In this document: positions 32,634 to 41,566 of the stretch, in pieces | How positions within the stretch are numbered: position 1 is the stretch's first letter | Layout: each line of letters begins with the position of its first letter | Assembly (NCBI GenBank): GCA_043228905.1 | Contig: JBHGNT010000012.1 | Span: forward strand, 14,818,001-14,882,000 | Source: Azolla caroliniana | Taxonomy: Eukaryota > Polypodiophyta | Direction of reading: 5' to 3' | Length of the DNA stretch: 64,000 bases | The notes under the pieces: generated by a model | What the model saw: only the letters and a program-made list of their open reading frames with translations | What the model was told of the DNA's origin: nothing | Databases searched by the model: none | Translations under genes and position numbers: made by a program

Positions 32634-33202
32634 TCAACCACACTCTCCTATGCCGACAATTTGGCATGTACCTTCATTCCCCGTCCGAACACAGCCGTAC
32701 TCACCGGTTGTGTGGGATGAGAAGCATTTCCAGTCCGGTGTCAGGTGGAACGACGCTCCGGAATCGACAACCCATGTTGTCTCGTTGCCGGCAAGGTTCA
32801 ACTCACTCTCCTCGGTGATGAGCATCAACTCCTCTTCACTTGCCACGATTGCCGTCGTTCCCTTCCGGTCCGGTCCCTTCCAGTCTTTACCGTTCCGGTC
32901 TGGTGACCGCTTCGAATCGATACTATCGGTTTCCTTCTCTTTCCAGAAATGTCGACAGTTCTTCTGGAAATGCCCCAGCTTCCCACAGTAGAAGCAAGTG
33001 GGCCTTCCCCTTGACTTTGACCGTGTCCCTGACTTTTCCCGGTTCTGGGGACTCCGGTTCCTTTGTCTTCCGCGTTCTGATTCGGTAAGGAGCACTTTGG
33101 AGTCGGAGATCGTATCCTTGTCTTTCCGATGCGCCTCCTCATCTAGCAAGCTCGACTTGACTCTTGCTAGGGATAATTGTTTTCCTTCTGGCCCGGCGTC
33201 CA
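32634..33202 (-). pseudogene. Element K gag C-terminus and protease
   Basis: Starts abruptly at the deletion junction with the 5' LTR (GPEGKQLSLARVKSSLLDEE), then a basic Arg/Ser region, a zinc knuckle CFYCGKLGHFQKNC (about 32995-32954), and protease DSGASFHLTPD (32770 region). The fused frame is open from inside the LTR. It stops at 32634 within the protease. Confidence 0.8.
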
Positions 33203-33312
33203 CAAACTCCGAATTATCACTATGTAAGGAGAATACAACAGGTGAACATAGAGGCAACAACCTCTTGCTCACGATCTTTGTCTGGCAGCGGTTACAATGG
33301 AGAATCACTTTG

Positions 33313-33347
<35 letters not shown>

Positions 33348-33663
33348 TACACTCTGTACAACAATTACCAAAAATAACTCTATACAACAAAATAATGACA
33401 ACAACTCCCAATAGTTTGCCCTAGGTCATATTTATACTAATATGAATTTCAGGCTATTTACAAATATAGCCCCAGTGGGCTCTCTGGAACATATTTACAT
33501 ATATGTCCCTTCATCCGGTGAGAGATTCTCATCGGGCCTGCAACATCCGGTTCTCACCAGGTCTTCCTTGCCGGATACTCATTATCCGGTTCTCATTGGG
33601 CCTTCATTATCCGGTTCTCACCGGGCCTTCATCATCCCATCCGGAGGGACCGAGATCCTAACA
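33203..33663 (-). repeat. Element K 5' LTR, truncated
   Basis: Matches 29214-29642 but has an additional copy of the ~33-bp tandem repeat and a longer CT repeat (about 33318-33347). It is truncated at 33203 by the deletion that joins it to gag. Confidence 0.8.
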
Positions 33664-34108
33664 GTTTTTGATAAGGTAAAAGCTAGCAATCTTCCTCATC
33701 ATCAACCGTATGATTGTCCCATTGATTTACAACTAGGAAAAGAGCCACCGTGGGGATGAATCTACAACTTGTCACCAACAGATCTTGAAGTTCTTCGAGC
33801 TTACATAGAGGAAAATTTGGCAAACGGGTTCATTCGACATTCGAAATCTCCAGCCGGTGCACCCATTTTCTTCATCAAGAAAAAAGATTGCTCACTTCAT
33901 CTAGTCGTGGATTACCGTGGCTTGAATAAGGTCACCATCAAGAATAGGTATGCACTTCCCTTGATATCGCGTCTTCTAGAAATGATTAATGGCGCTAAGT
34001 TTTTCACAGAAATCAACTTACGTGGAGCATATAACCTCGTACGGATTCAATTGGGAGATGAATGGAAGACAGTTTTCCGCATCCGATATGGGCACTTCGA
34101 GTATACGG
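33664..34108 (+). pseudogene. Element D RT, first part
   Basis: Continues the D pol after K: KVKASNLPHHQPYDCP, one TGA (PPWG then TGA at 33757), then the RT fingers ([28 protein letters not shown]) to GHFEYT where element E is inserted. Confidence 0.8.
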
Positions 34109-34850
34109 TGTCGTGCCTTTCGGCTCCGGATCGTTTGCGTGAGTCGGGTGGGAACCACCGGGGTTTTGGACTAGGAGGAAGAGGAATAATTTAAGGCGAT
34201 TTTAATTATGTATAGATTATTAGAAGCTTGTGAATCCCACAAGTATTACGTTAATCAATATTTATGTAAGAATATGAATTTAGATTGAAAGAGATAGGTT
34301 ATATAAAACTTCGTGAATCCCACGATTATATTAATTGGTGTTTTTAGGAAATATATCCAATTTCCCAAATATTTTTCACACACTATTACATTGTGCTCCC
34401 CATCCTTATGTAGTGATGGGAGAGACTAAGCATAGCTACATGCTTTTTTTCTAATATGTTCATGCACACTAAATATGCATGTGATGCTTTTCTAATCCTT
34501 GCTTTTATTTGCTAAATATAGTGCTCATGCACGCTAGATGTGCATGAGTCACTTTTTAGTTGCTTGCGTTTTTCTACAAAATATTCACGCACTCTAAAAA
34601 TGCACGATTTACCTTTTAATAAAGGTAGGTGCAAATAAAGCACTTATAGTTATTAAATCTATTTATAGAACACTAAAGATAAGGTAGCATAATGGTAAAG
34701 TTGAGGTTTGGCTACGTGGAGGTACAGGGTTCGAATCCTGCCCTATGCACGTGATAAATATCTTGATATATTATTTTATTTATTTATATGTAATTAAATC
34801 GGTTATATTATTTTTACTTTTTCACGTAGTGTACGAAATACACTACGACA
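34109..34850 (-). repeat. Element E 3' LTR
   Basis: 742 bp, minus strand TGTCGTAGTGTA ... GGCACGACA. One CTTGTG/CACAAG palindrome (34227-34243) and one shorter TCGTG/CACGA copy (34312-34325). It lacks a 103-bp unit present in the 5' LTR. Its polypurine tract is just to the right (minus GGAGGGGGCGAG, 34851-34862). Confidence 0.85.
34685..34738 (+). promoter_or_regulatory. tRNA-like A/B box pair in the E 3' LTR (antisense to E)
   Basis: A box TAGCATAATGG at 34685-34695 and a perfect B box GGTTCGAATCC at 34728-34738, spacing 43 nt. The 3' flank continues TGCCCTATGC, giving partial acceptor-stem pairing (5 of 7) with GATAAGG just upstream. TTTT follows about 35 nt after the B box. This is the best preserved tRNA-like copy in the window. 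Confidence 0.65.
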
Positions 34851-34906
34851 CTCGCCCCCTCCGAACCCGCACATCCTCCGGTATGTGCCGAAGTTGTTGG
34901 TGTTTG

Positions 34907-36358
34907 TTAGTCTCCTCCTTCATCCTCCGTTTGTCCCGCTATGTCAACTTTGTCTCTCCATTTTGAGTAGACCCATTCTTTCCACGCGAACCATTGTCGC
35001 CATCCGATCCACCATATTCTTTGTTCTCTCTCGTCATAGTCTTGGCCCTTGTCATTCGTGGTAGTGTCTTTTACTGGCCTCTTTCTTGTCTTCATCAACC
35101 TTGACTTTTTTCCGGATCGCTCTCGTCCGATCGACTTTCGGTATGATCGGCTTCCGATCGGATTCGTATTTAGCCGAATCGGAATCGGTTGTTCGGTTTC
35201 GATTGAGTCGGTCTCCTTCCGGCCCGGTTTCAATCTATCGGTTTCGGTTTCGGTTGGCTTTCTTTTCCTCGTTTTCACCAGCCTCGACCGGTCCAACCTT
35301 CGGTTGAGTCGGATTAGCTTCTTTCCGGATCGTCTTTTGGCCGAATCGTCTTTTACCCGGTTCGGCTTTCTTTCGGATCGGAATCCCGTCCGGATCACCT
35401 TCCATCCGAACCGGCTTCCGACTTTACCTTTCTTGCCGCCACCTCCCGTCTCTCCGGTCTCACGTTGCTTCTCAGACACAACCGCCGAAGTCTCTAGGAT
35501 TAGTGGGTAGGAATCCTCGGTATTATCATCCTCCATTGTTTCACCCATAGCCATGTTCTCCTTGGCTATCTCTCCTTTGTATGCATCGGCTTCGACCTTC
35601 GTTTCGTTGCCGCCACTTTCCTTATCTTCAGTGTTATGTCGACACCCGGGCTCGAGTACCGAAGTCTCCGAAACAATGGTGAAGGAATCCCTTCGTTCGT
35701 GCTCATTTACTTTGTCTTCCTCGTTGCCCTTCCGGTCCTCCACTTTTCCGCCGACACATTCCGTCTCTCCGGTCTCACGTTGGTGCACGGGCACAACCGC
35801 CGAAGTCTCTGGAACCGGTGTGGGGATACCCTTTCGTCCTCGATCTTCCTCCTCCTCGTCCTTTGTTGGCCTCGACTTTGGTTCGGTTTTAAGCTCCCCT
35901 TCAATGTCGACTTGCGACTTTTCATGCATCTCCGAACCCTTCCGCATCAAGCTCTCCTTCGGTTGTAGTCGGTGGCCGCTTTTCACCCACTGTTGACCGC
36001 CGTTCGTGGACCATGTCCTCATCCGCTTCGGTCTTAGATAGTCATATGTGTCTCGTATAGCTTCTTCAAAGGACTCCCACATCGGGCTTTGTTGCCGTAT
36101 CTCGTGGATTCTCTCTTGAAGCTCATCCGTAGCCACCCGGTTGAAAGATAACACTTGCAATCTTTCTGAGATACCATATCGCAACATCTCCATTTTGTAG
36201 TCACGTAGATAGCGTGACACGTCCTTTCCATCGAATTGCCCGTTCTGTTGCACGAGCCGTTGTACTACTGTCGTGATCTCCGACATCTCGCGTTGTTCTT
36301 GTAGCATTCTCTCGAACATCATCATCATCATGTTCATCGCCTCTTGTTGATTCTCCAT
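34907..36358 (-). CDS. Element E gag-like ORF with acidic repeats and Trp-rich tail
   Basis: ATG at 36358 (open further upstream from a GTG in the primer site); about 483 codons with no stop. The N-terminal ~120 residues are a gag capsid start homologous to C (GQFDGKDVSRYLRDYK). Then an acidic domain with three diverged repeats containing ETSAVV and QRETGETE, a long basic Arg/Lys/Thr-rich part (RTRKRK-like), and a C-terminal Trp-rich tail (IWWIGWRQWFAWKEW). The zinc knuckle and all pol domains are absent; the basic part may replace the knuckle in RNA binding (inference). Its integrity contrasts with the decayed neighbours. Confidence 0.75.
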   Translation of the reverse strand: MENQQEAMNMMMMMFERMLQEQREMSEITTVVQRLVQQNGQFDGKDVSRYLRDYKMEMLRYGISERLQVLSFNRVATDELQERIHEIRQQSPMWESFEEAIRDTYDYLRPKRMRTWSTNGGQQWVKSGHRLQPKESLMRKGSEMHEKSQVDIEGELKTEPKSRPTKDEEEEDRGRKGIPTPVPETSAVVPVHQRETGETECVGGKVEDRKGNEEDKVNEHERRDSFTIVSETSVLEPGCRHNTEDKESGGNETKVEADAYKGEIAKENMAMGETMEDDNTEDSYPLILETSAVVSEKQRETGETGGGGKKGKVGSRFGWKVIRTGFRSERKPNRVKDDSAKRRSGKKLIRLNRRLDRSRLVKTRKRKPTETETDRLKPGRKETDSIETEQPIPIRLNTNPIGSRSYRKSIGRERSGKKSRLMKTRKRPVKDTTTNDKGQDYDEREQRIWWIGWRQWFAWKEWVYSKWRDKVDIAGQTEDEGGD

Positions 36359-36375
36359 CTCCTTGCCACCCGCCT

Positions 36376-36392
36376 TCACGTCGGGTTCACCA
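36376..36392 (-). promoter_or_regulatory. Element E primer binding site
   Basis: Minus strand TGGTGAACCCGACGTGA, identical to C over 16 bases, a few bases after the LTR end. Confidence 0.6.
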
Positions 36393-36396
36393 ACTG

Positions 36397-37205
36397 TGTC
36401 GTGCCTTTCGGCTCCGGATCGTTTGCGTGAGTCGGGTGGGAACCACTAGGGTTTTGGACTAGGAAGAGGAAGAATTTGAGGCGATTTTAATTATGTATAG
36501 ATTATTAGAAGCTTGTGAATCCCACAAGTAGAGTTGTTTTAGTTTGTACTAATCATAGTAATAAATTGAAATAGTTTAGAATAGTTTAGAGTAGAAATAG
36601 AAAAGAGATCAAACCTTGTGAATCCCACAAGTATTACATTAATCAATAATTATGTAAGAATATGAATTTAGATTGAAAGAGATAGATTATATAAAACTTC
36701 GTGAATCCCACGATTATATTAATTGGTGTTTTAGGAAATATATCCAATTTCCCAAATATTTTTCACACACAATTACATTGTGCTCCCCATCCTTATGTAG
36801 TGATGAGGAAGTCTTAGTAATCCATGCTTTTTCTCTAACTATAGACCCCATGCTTTTCCTATAGATAGACTATATGCTTTATCTAAAGTGATCATGCTTT
36901 TTTCTAACTTGTGCGTTTTTTATCATGCACGCTAGATGTGTATGTGTAGCTTTTTCTTTTGTTATGCGTTTTTCTAATGTTTATCCTAGCGTGAATTTAC
37001 CTTTCTATGTGGGACATCTATACTTTAACACTAATGAAATGCTAGTGTAATGGTAAGACATTACATTATTAACATGGAGGTGCAAGGTTTGAATCTTGCC
37101 CTATGCATGTTCCATTTATTTTGCTATTTTCTTCTATTTCTTCATTTTTTATTGAATCTAATACTATATACGTTTTTCACGTAGTGTACAAAATACACTA
37201 CGACA
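36397..37205 (-). repeat. Element E 5' LTR
   Basis: 809 bp. It has CTTGTG/CACAAG palindromes at 36512-36528 and 36615-36631 separated by a 103-bp unit, and a third related copy near 36700. The minus-strand start is a hairpin with CGTAGTGTA arms. Confidence 0.85.
37043..37096 (+). promoter_or_regulatory. tRNA-like A/B box pair in the E 5' LTR (antisense to E)
   Basis: A box TAGTGTAATGG at 37043-37053 and B box GGTTTGAATCT at 37086-37096, spacing 43 nt, TTTT within about 30 nt. Confidence 0.6.
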
Positions 37206-38022
37206 ACGGTTATGCCCCGGCCTCACCAATGCACCAGCAGTCTTCCAGCACATGGCAAATGATATATTCTGAGTTTTTTTGGATATCTGTTTAATCGTCT
37301 ACTTGGATGATCTACTAGTTTATTCAAAGACATGGGAGGAGCATGATTCTCATGTACTATTAGTACTAAGACGACTACGAGAACATGGTTTTTATGCAAA
37401 GCTAGAGAAGTGTAGTTTTGACTGTAGCTAGGTGGAATTTCTCAACTATGTTATTTCCTAGGAAGGCATTTGTATGGATCATGGTAAAGTCCAAACTGTG
37501 CTAGAGTGGCAGACTCCACGCTCGTTGCGAGATGTGCAAGTTTATACAAGACTACTCAAAGCTTATTTTGCCACTCACACAGCTTACCAACAAGGGTCAA
37601 TCGTTTATTTGGTCTAAGGAAGTGGACACAACTTTTGAGGGTCTCAAGAAAGCATTTACATCGGCTTTTGTTTTAGCTCACGTTGATCCGCAAAAACCAT
37701 TTATCATGGAGGCAGACGCGTCAGATTTCGCCCTAGGTAGTATTTTATCACAACAAGGTGATGATGAGAAGCTACATCCCTTAGCGTTTCATTCACACAA
37801 ATTTGACACCGCCGAAACCAACTACGAGATACATGACAAGGAGCTATTAGCAATCGTGGACTCTTTTGCACAATGGAGGCATTTTTTAGAAGGATCTCCT
37901 CATCAAGTCATTGTATTCAATGATCACAAGAATCTTGCCTACTTTCAAAATGCTCACGTGTTAAATAGATGACAAGCTCAATGGGCCCAAATCCTCACTC
38001 ATTTTGGTTTTAAGATTACACT
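37206..38022 (+). pseudogene. Element D RT second part and RNase H
   Basis: Resumes at the RT motif before the active site; IVYLDDLLVYSK (37301-37335) is intact. Several stops and a small deletion near 37535 follow. A 146-codon open piece covers RNase H ([29 protein letters not shown]). It ends at the deletion that removed integrase and chromodomain. Confidence 0.8.
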
Positions 38023-38030
38023 TGTCGTTT

Positions 38031-38044
38031 AAAGGGAGGGATAG
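38031..38044 (+). promoter_or_regulatory. Element D polypurine tract
   Basis: AAAGGGAGGGATAG directly before the 3' LTR, similar to the B tract. Confidence 0.75.
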
Positions 38045-38075
38045 TGTCATGATATTGCATGGTATGGCATTAAAA

Positions 38076-38129
38076 GGATTTGAACCCATGACCTTGTGTA
38101 ACATAGGTTGAAGCCTTACCATTAAGCTA
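38076..38129 (-). promoter_or_regulatory. tRNA-like A/B box pair, antisense in the D 3' LTR
   Basis: A box TAGCTTAATGG starts at 38129 and B box GGTTCAAATCC at 38086 on the minus strand, spacing 43 nt. Both match consensus. Confidence 0.65.
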
Positions 38130-38370
38130 TACATTGTAATACAAAAAATGTTGTTTTCATTTATTATTTCACTATAGAAAATTGATGTATATTCCAGATT
38201 TCTCTGGAACATTCTAGAAACTTCAGGAGTATTCCTGACAACACTATAAAAAGAGGCACAAGGCATTACTTTGAACCAATTCGGTTCAATACCAGTCTTA
38301 AGCCTCCTAACTATTCTTGTACCTACTCTTCATATAATATATCACATGTTATCATCATTCTCTCTCTCTC

Positions 38371-39030
38371 CAACTTATGACAAGATACGAGTTGAATACC
38401 AAGACATATGAGGACCCTCTCCCACCCTCTCCAAAGTATTAGATACCCCAGATGTAAAGAGACTAGGTAGGTATATCTTAGAGCTAAAACAACATAGGGA
38501 TAATAAATTACAAAGTGTTAACCATAACCCTTTTACTATTCATCAACTTGTAACTAGTGTAATTTTTCAGGAACAAGGGGAGACGATGAATGTTATACAC
38601 TTACGCTGCCCGGCCTCTCTCTTGAGGAAGCTGAAATGCAAAGAACAACCAAATGCCCTCGGATGTTGGGCTTCAAAACAAGTCGACACGGAGTAGAAAG
38701 GATTAAGAAGATAAGGGAACATGAGCTATGTCGACTAGAAGCTATGGTTGGGGTACCTTTTACATTGGGGCCACGGGCCACATCCACATCGAAAGCCTTT
38801 GACCTCCCGCTTCTATTTGAGAGACTTTGATGGAAATAAAATTAGGCCTAGTATAACATCCTTTTCATTGTAGAACATGTTTGTTATTTTACTAGAACTA
38901 TTTAGCTTAAAAATCTATTTTTATTTTTATTTTTTACTTTCGATGAATGGGTAAATATCCCATTTTTTGTTGTAAACCATTTGTCTCATGGGCCAGTTTT
39001 GACCTTAGAAGACGTTAATATATCTTTTTT
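38371..39030 (+). other. Unidentified ~660-bp insert in the D 3' LTR with a 90-codon frame
   Basis: No retrotransposon motif. A plus-strand frame runs 38558-38830 (90 codons, TGA end). It is preceded by a pyrimidine stretch ending TTTTTCAG (AG at 38569-38570) that looks like a 3' splice site, and followed by AT-rich sequence like a 3' UTR. An overlapping frame upstream is open for about 90 codons too. It may be a captured last exon of a host gene, or the remains of another transposon. No duplication is recognisable because the ends lie in CT repeats. Confidence 0.35.
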
Positions 39031-39141
39031 TCCCTCTCTCTTTCTCTTTCTCTCTCTCGCGAGTCTTACACACTCCCTTCCTCTTAGTACTTTCCTTCTC
39101 TAGTACTAATTCTCTCTCTACTTTTAGTACTATTCCTAACA

Positions 39142-40698
39142 ATATGAGAGGAAGAACGCCCTCAATAAAACCTCACTGATGAGGAAGATTGTACGGTTGA
39201 AATACAGAAACAGTGAGAGCATCGTCAAACACATCAACACATTCATGGGGTATGTGAACCAATTGGCTGCAACCAAGTTTCCCATCGAAGATGCAATGCA
39301 GGCCATCTTGTTGTTGTGCACGTTACCAGATAGCTAGGAGAACCTGGCGGTGACTCTCAGCACCTCGTGTAAAGACAAGCGTCTTGAACGAGGAGAGGAG
39401 GAGGAAGGAAAAGGGTCTCCTGATCCAGTCAAAGTCAAACTTGACTCAACATATCGACAGAGGAAGAAATTGGCAAAGGAGTCCAACAAGGAGAGAAAAG
39501 TCTCAAGCCAGGTCGAAGTCCAGAGGTAAGCTAACATGCTTCTATTGTGGAAAATCTAGCCACTTCCAGAAGGACTGCTGACACATGAGAAAGGACAAAG
39601 ATATCGGAAATGGTGTCAAACTTAAGAAGCTTCCTGAAGAAAAGAACACTTCAGCCATTGCTATGAGCATTGAAAAACTCCTTTTCATTTGTAAACAAGC
39701 AAGTGCAAACTTGGCAAGCGAAGAATGCACTTGGGTGATCGAATCGGGTGCATCTTTCCACATCACTCCATCGAGAGAGTATTTCTCGACTTACATAGCC
39801 AGGGATCATGGCTATGTAAAGATGGGTGGTAATGGGGAGTGCAAGATAGCCGGAATCGGAAGTGTTTGTTTGACGACGTCGACAAGGTGTCGACTGACTC
39901 TGAAGGATGTTCGACATGTCCCCAATATCAAATTGAACCTAATATCGACTGGAAGATCGGACGACGAAGGCTACAATGGTAGTTTTCAGAATGGCAAGTG
40001 GAAGTTCTGCCGAGGAAATCTTATAGTGGCCCGAGCACAGAAAGAAGGTACATTGCATATGATGCAAGCCCAACTTTGCAAGTCGGAAGTGAATGTGGCA
40101 TCCAACTCGGCAGGACAAATATGGCATAAGAGGCTAGGCCACATGAGTGAGAAGGGTTTGCATCTGTTAGCCGACCAGAAAATTCTACTAGAGGTAAAGG
40201 GAGTGCACCTGGAGAAGTGCATCAACTACTTAGTATGAAATCAGAACAGAGCAACATTCCACTCAAGACCACCAAAAAGAAGAGAAGTGCCACTGGAACT
40301 AGTACATACAGATGTGTCCTATGTAGATGCTCCGTCACATCGAGGCGGACAATACTTTGTGACCTTCATTGATGACTACTGTCGGAAGTTGTGGGCTTAC
40401 ATACTAAAGTCAAAAGATCAAGTATTGTCGTATTTCAAGGAGTAACAAGCAAGAGCCGAATGGGAGTCGGGTCGGAAGTTGAAGGTTGTCTGAACCAACA
40501 ATGTTGGCGAATATAGAGGGTAGTTTGAGGAATACTACAAGGCCCAAGGTATTCGAATTGAATTCAGAGTGCCAAAGACCCCTGAGTTGAATGGGCTTGC
40601 AGAGAGGATGAATCAAACAATCATGGAGAGAGTAAGGAGCATGCTCTCTCATGCTAAACTACCAAAATCATATTGGGCTAACGCGATGTACACAGCGG
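39142..40698 (+). pseudogene. Element G gag C-terminus, protease, integrase N-terminal part
   Basis: Joins in phase with gag at 25860. It shows gag helices, one TAG (LPDS then TAG), a basic region, a knuckle CFYCGKSSHFQKDC (39538-39579), protease with ESGASFHITPS (ESG instead of DSG), integrase zinc domain (IWHKRLGHMSEKG, CINYLV), a catalytic Asp in VHTDVSYVD, and the Glu region ELNGLAERMNQT (40577 region). It ends at the F insertion. Confidence 0.8.
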
Positions 40699-41443
40699 TG
40701 TCGAGGAAATCCTCGCGTGTTCGCGAAATGAAGCGGGACCACCAAGGTCCTGGACCGGAAGGATTCGATGTTTTTAGCAGCGTAAGCGAGAAAGTATTGA
40801 AGATAGATAGATGGATGAAGAGAGAGAGAGAGAGATTGAGATAGAGATTGAACCCTGGACTTTAGTTTTACCAGACAACATACATCACCATTAGGATAAC
40901 TCCGATCTTTGATTAAAAGTTTCTTTTTTTTTTACTTACCTCACTTGCCTCCCTTACACAAGCCCAACTATAGGCTTTTATAGGTCTCTCCATGCAAAAA
41001 CCATGGGCTAAAACCACTAGCCGAAACCACGGGCTAAAACCATGGTTTTGTGCCCACGGTTTCTATATGTTTGCTTCCTACAAAATATTGAATATGAAAA
41101 GGAAATATACAAATTCTAAAGCACTTAGTAGTGGCTTTAGTGGTAAGTTAATTTGTTTCCTATCTTGGAGGTGTAAGGTACAAGCCTTGCTTCCACCCCT
41201 ATGTATGTACTTAGATGTTACTAAGCTTTAGTCTTATTTTTATATTTACAATTGAGCGCACATCACACGTGCACATGTTTAACTTTACATCTAGCTTTTC
41301 TTTTACGATTCTCATTTCAATCCTATTTACAACATGCTAGAATATGTGTGTGGCCTTCACCCCTTTCACAGGTGCACATTGCACCTTCTCGATTTCGTTT
41401 GTTGCACACAATTTTCACACCGTTGCCGAAAATCTTCATGACA
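40699..41443 (-). repeat. Element F 3' LTR
   Basis: 745 bp; minus strand TGTCATGAAG ... CCTCGACA. It includes a GA repeat and A-rich tract. The polypurine tract (minus GGTGGGGGTGGA) lies at 41444-41455. Confidence 0.85.
41132..41187 (+). promoter_or_regulatory. tRNA-like A/B box pair in the F 3' LTR (antisense to F)
   Basis: A-box-like TGGCTTTAGTGG at 41132 and a degraded B box (GGTACAAGCCT) at 41177, spacing 45 nt. Confidence 0.45.
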
Positions 41444-41566
41444 TCCACCCCCACCAAACCGCATGTACTCCAGTACGTGCCAAGAAGAGAGTGTGAGATT
41501 TCGGCTACGGTGATTAGTATGATTCCTCCATTTCGAGCATGTCCATTCCCTTCACTCGAACAATTG

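Larger units (their letters stand above)
29045..33663 (-). mobile_element. Element K: Ty1/copia, minus strand, 5' part deleted
   Basis: Minus-oriented copia related to J. The 3' LTR is complete (29045-29642). The 5' LTR (33203-33663) has lost its last ~160 bp together with the primer site and gag N-terminus. The duplication is ATTTT/GTTTT (one mismatch). It interrupts the D protease-RT linker. Confidence 0.85.
34109..37205 (-). mobile_element. Element E: gag-only, non-autonomous LTR retrotransposon
   Basis: Minus-oriented, with LTRs 34109-34850 and 36397-37205 and a 1.5-kb internal region holding one long ORF and no pol. Target duplication ACGG (34105-34108 and 37206-37209); the flanks rejoin a D RT frame. 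Primer site, gag N-terminus and the sequence before the polypurine tract match element C. It fits the class of terminal-repeat retrotransposons with a GAG domain. Confidence 0.8.
25861..39141 (+). mobile_element. Element D: chromovirus of the B family, integrase deleted, carrying four insertions
   Basis: LTRs at 25861-26278 and 38045-39141 (the latter interrupted), flanked by the duplication ATATG (25856-25860 and 39142-39146). Internal order: self-priming site, gag, protease, RT, RNase H. Integrase and chromodomain are missing; sequence jumps from RNase H to the pol tail at about 38020. L, K, E and an unidentified insert interrupt it. The two flanks join a single copia gag frame, which proves the insertion. 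Confidence 0.9.
38045..39141 (+). repeat. Element D 3' LTR, interrupted
   Basis: LTR sequence at 38045 to about 38370 and about 39031-39141, ending CCTAACA before the duplication ATATG. The interruption lies in the CT-rich tract. Confidence 0.85.

Noticed and set aside
34685-34755. A functional tRNA gene in the E LTR
   Set aside because: A and B boxes are good, but T- and anticodon-stems pair poorly and the acceptor has mismatches. I call it tRNA-like only.
35049-35510. Plus-strand frame rich in Phe, Arg and Ser
   Set aside because: Shadow of the basic part of the E ORF on the opposite strand.
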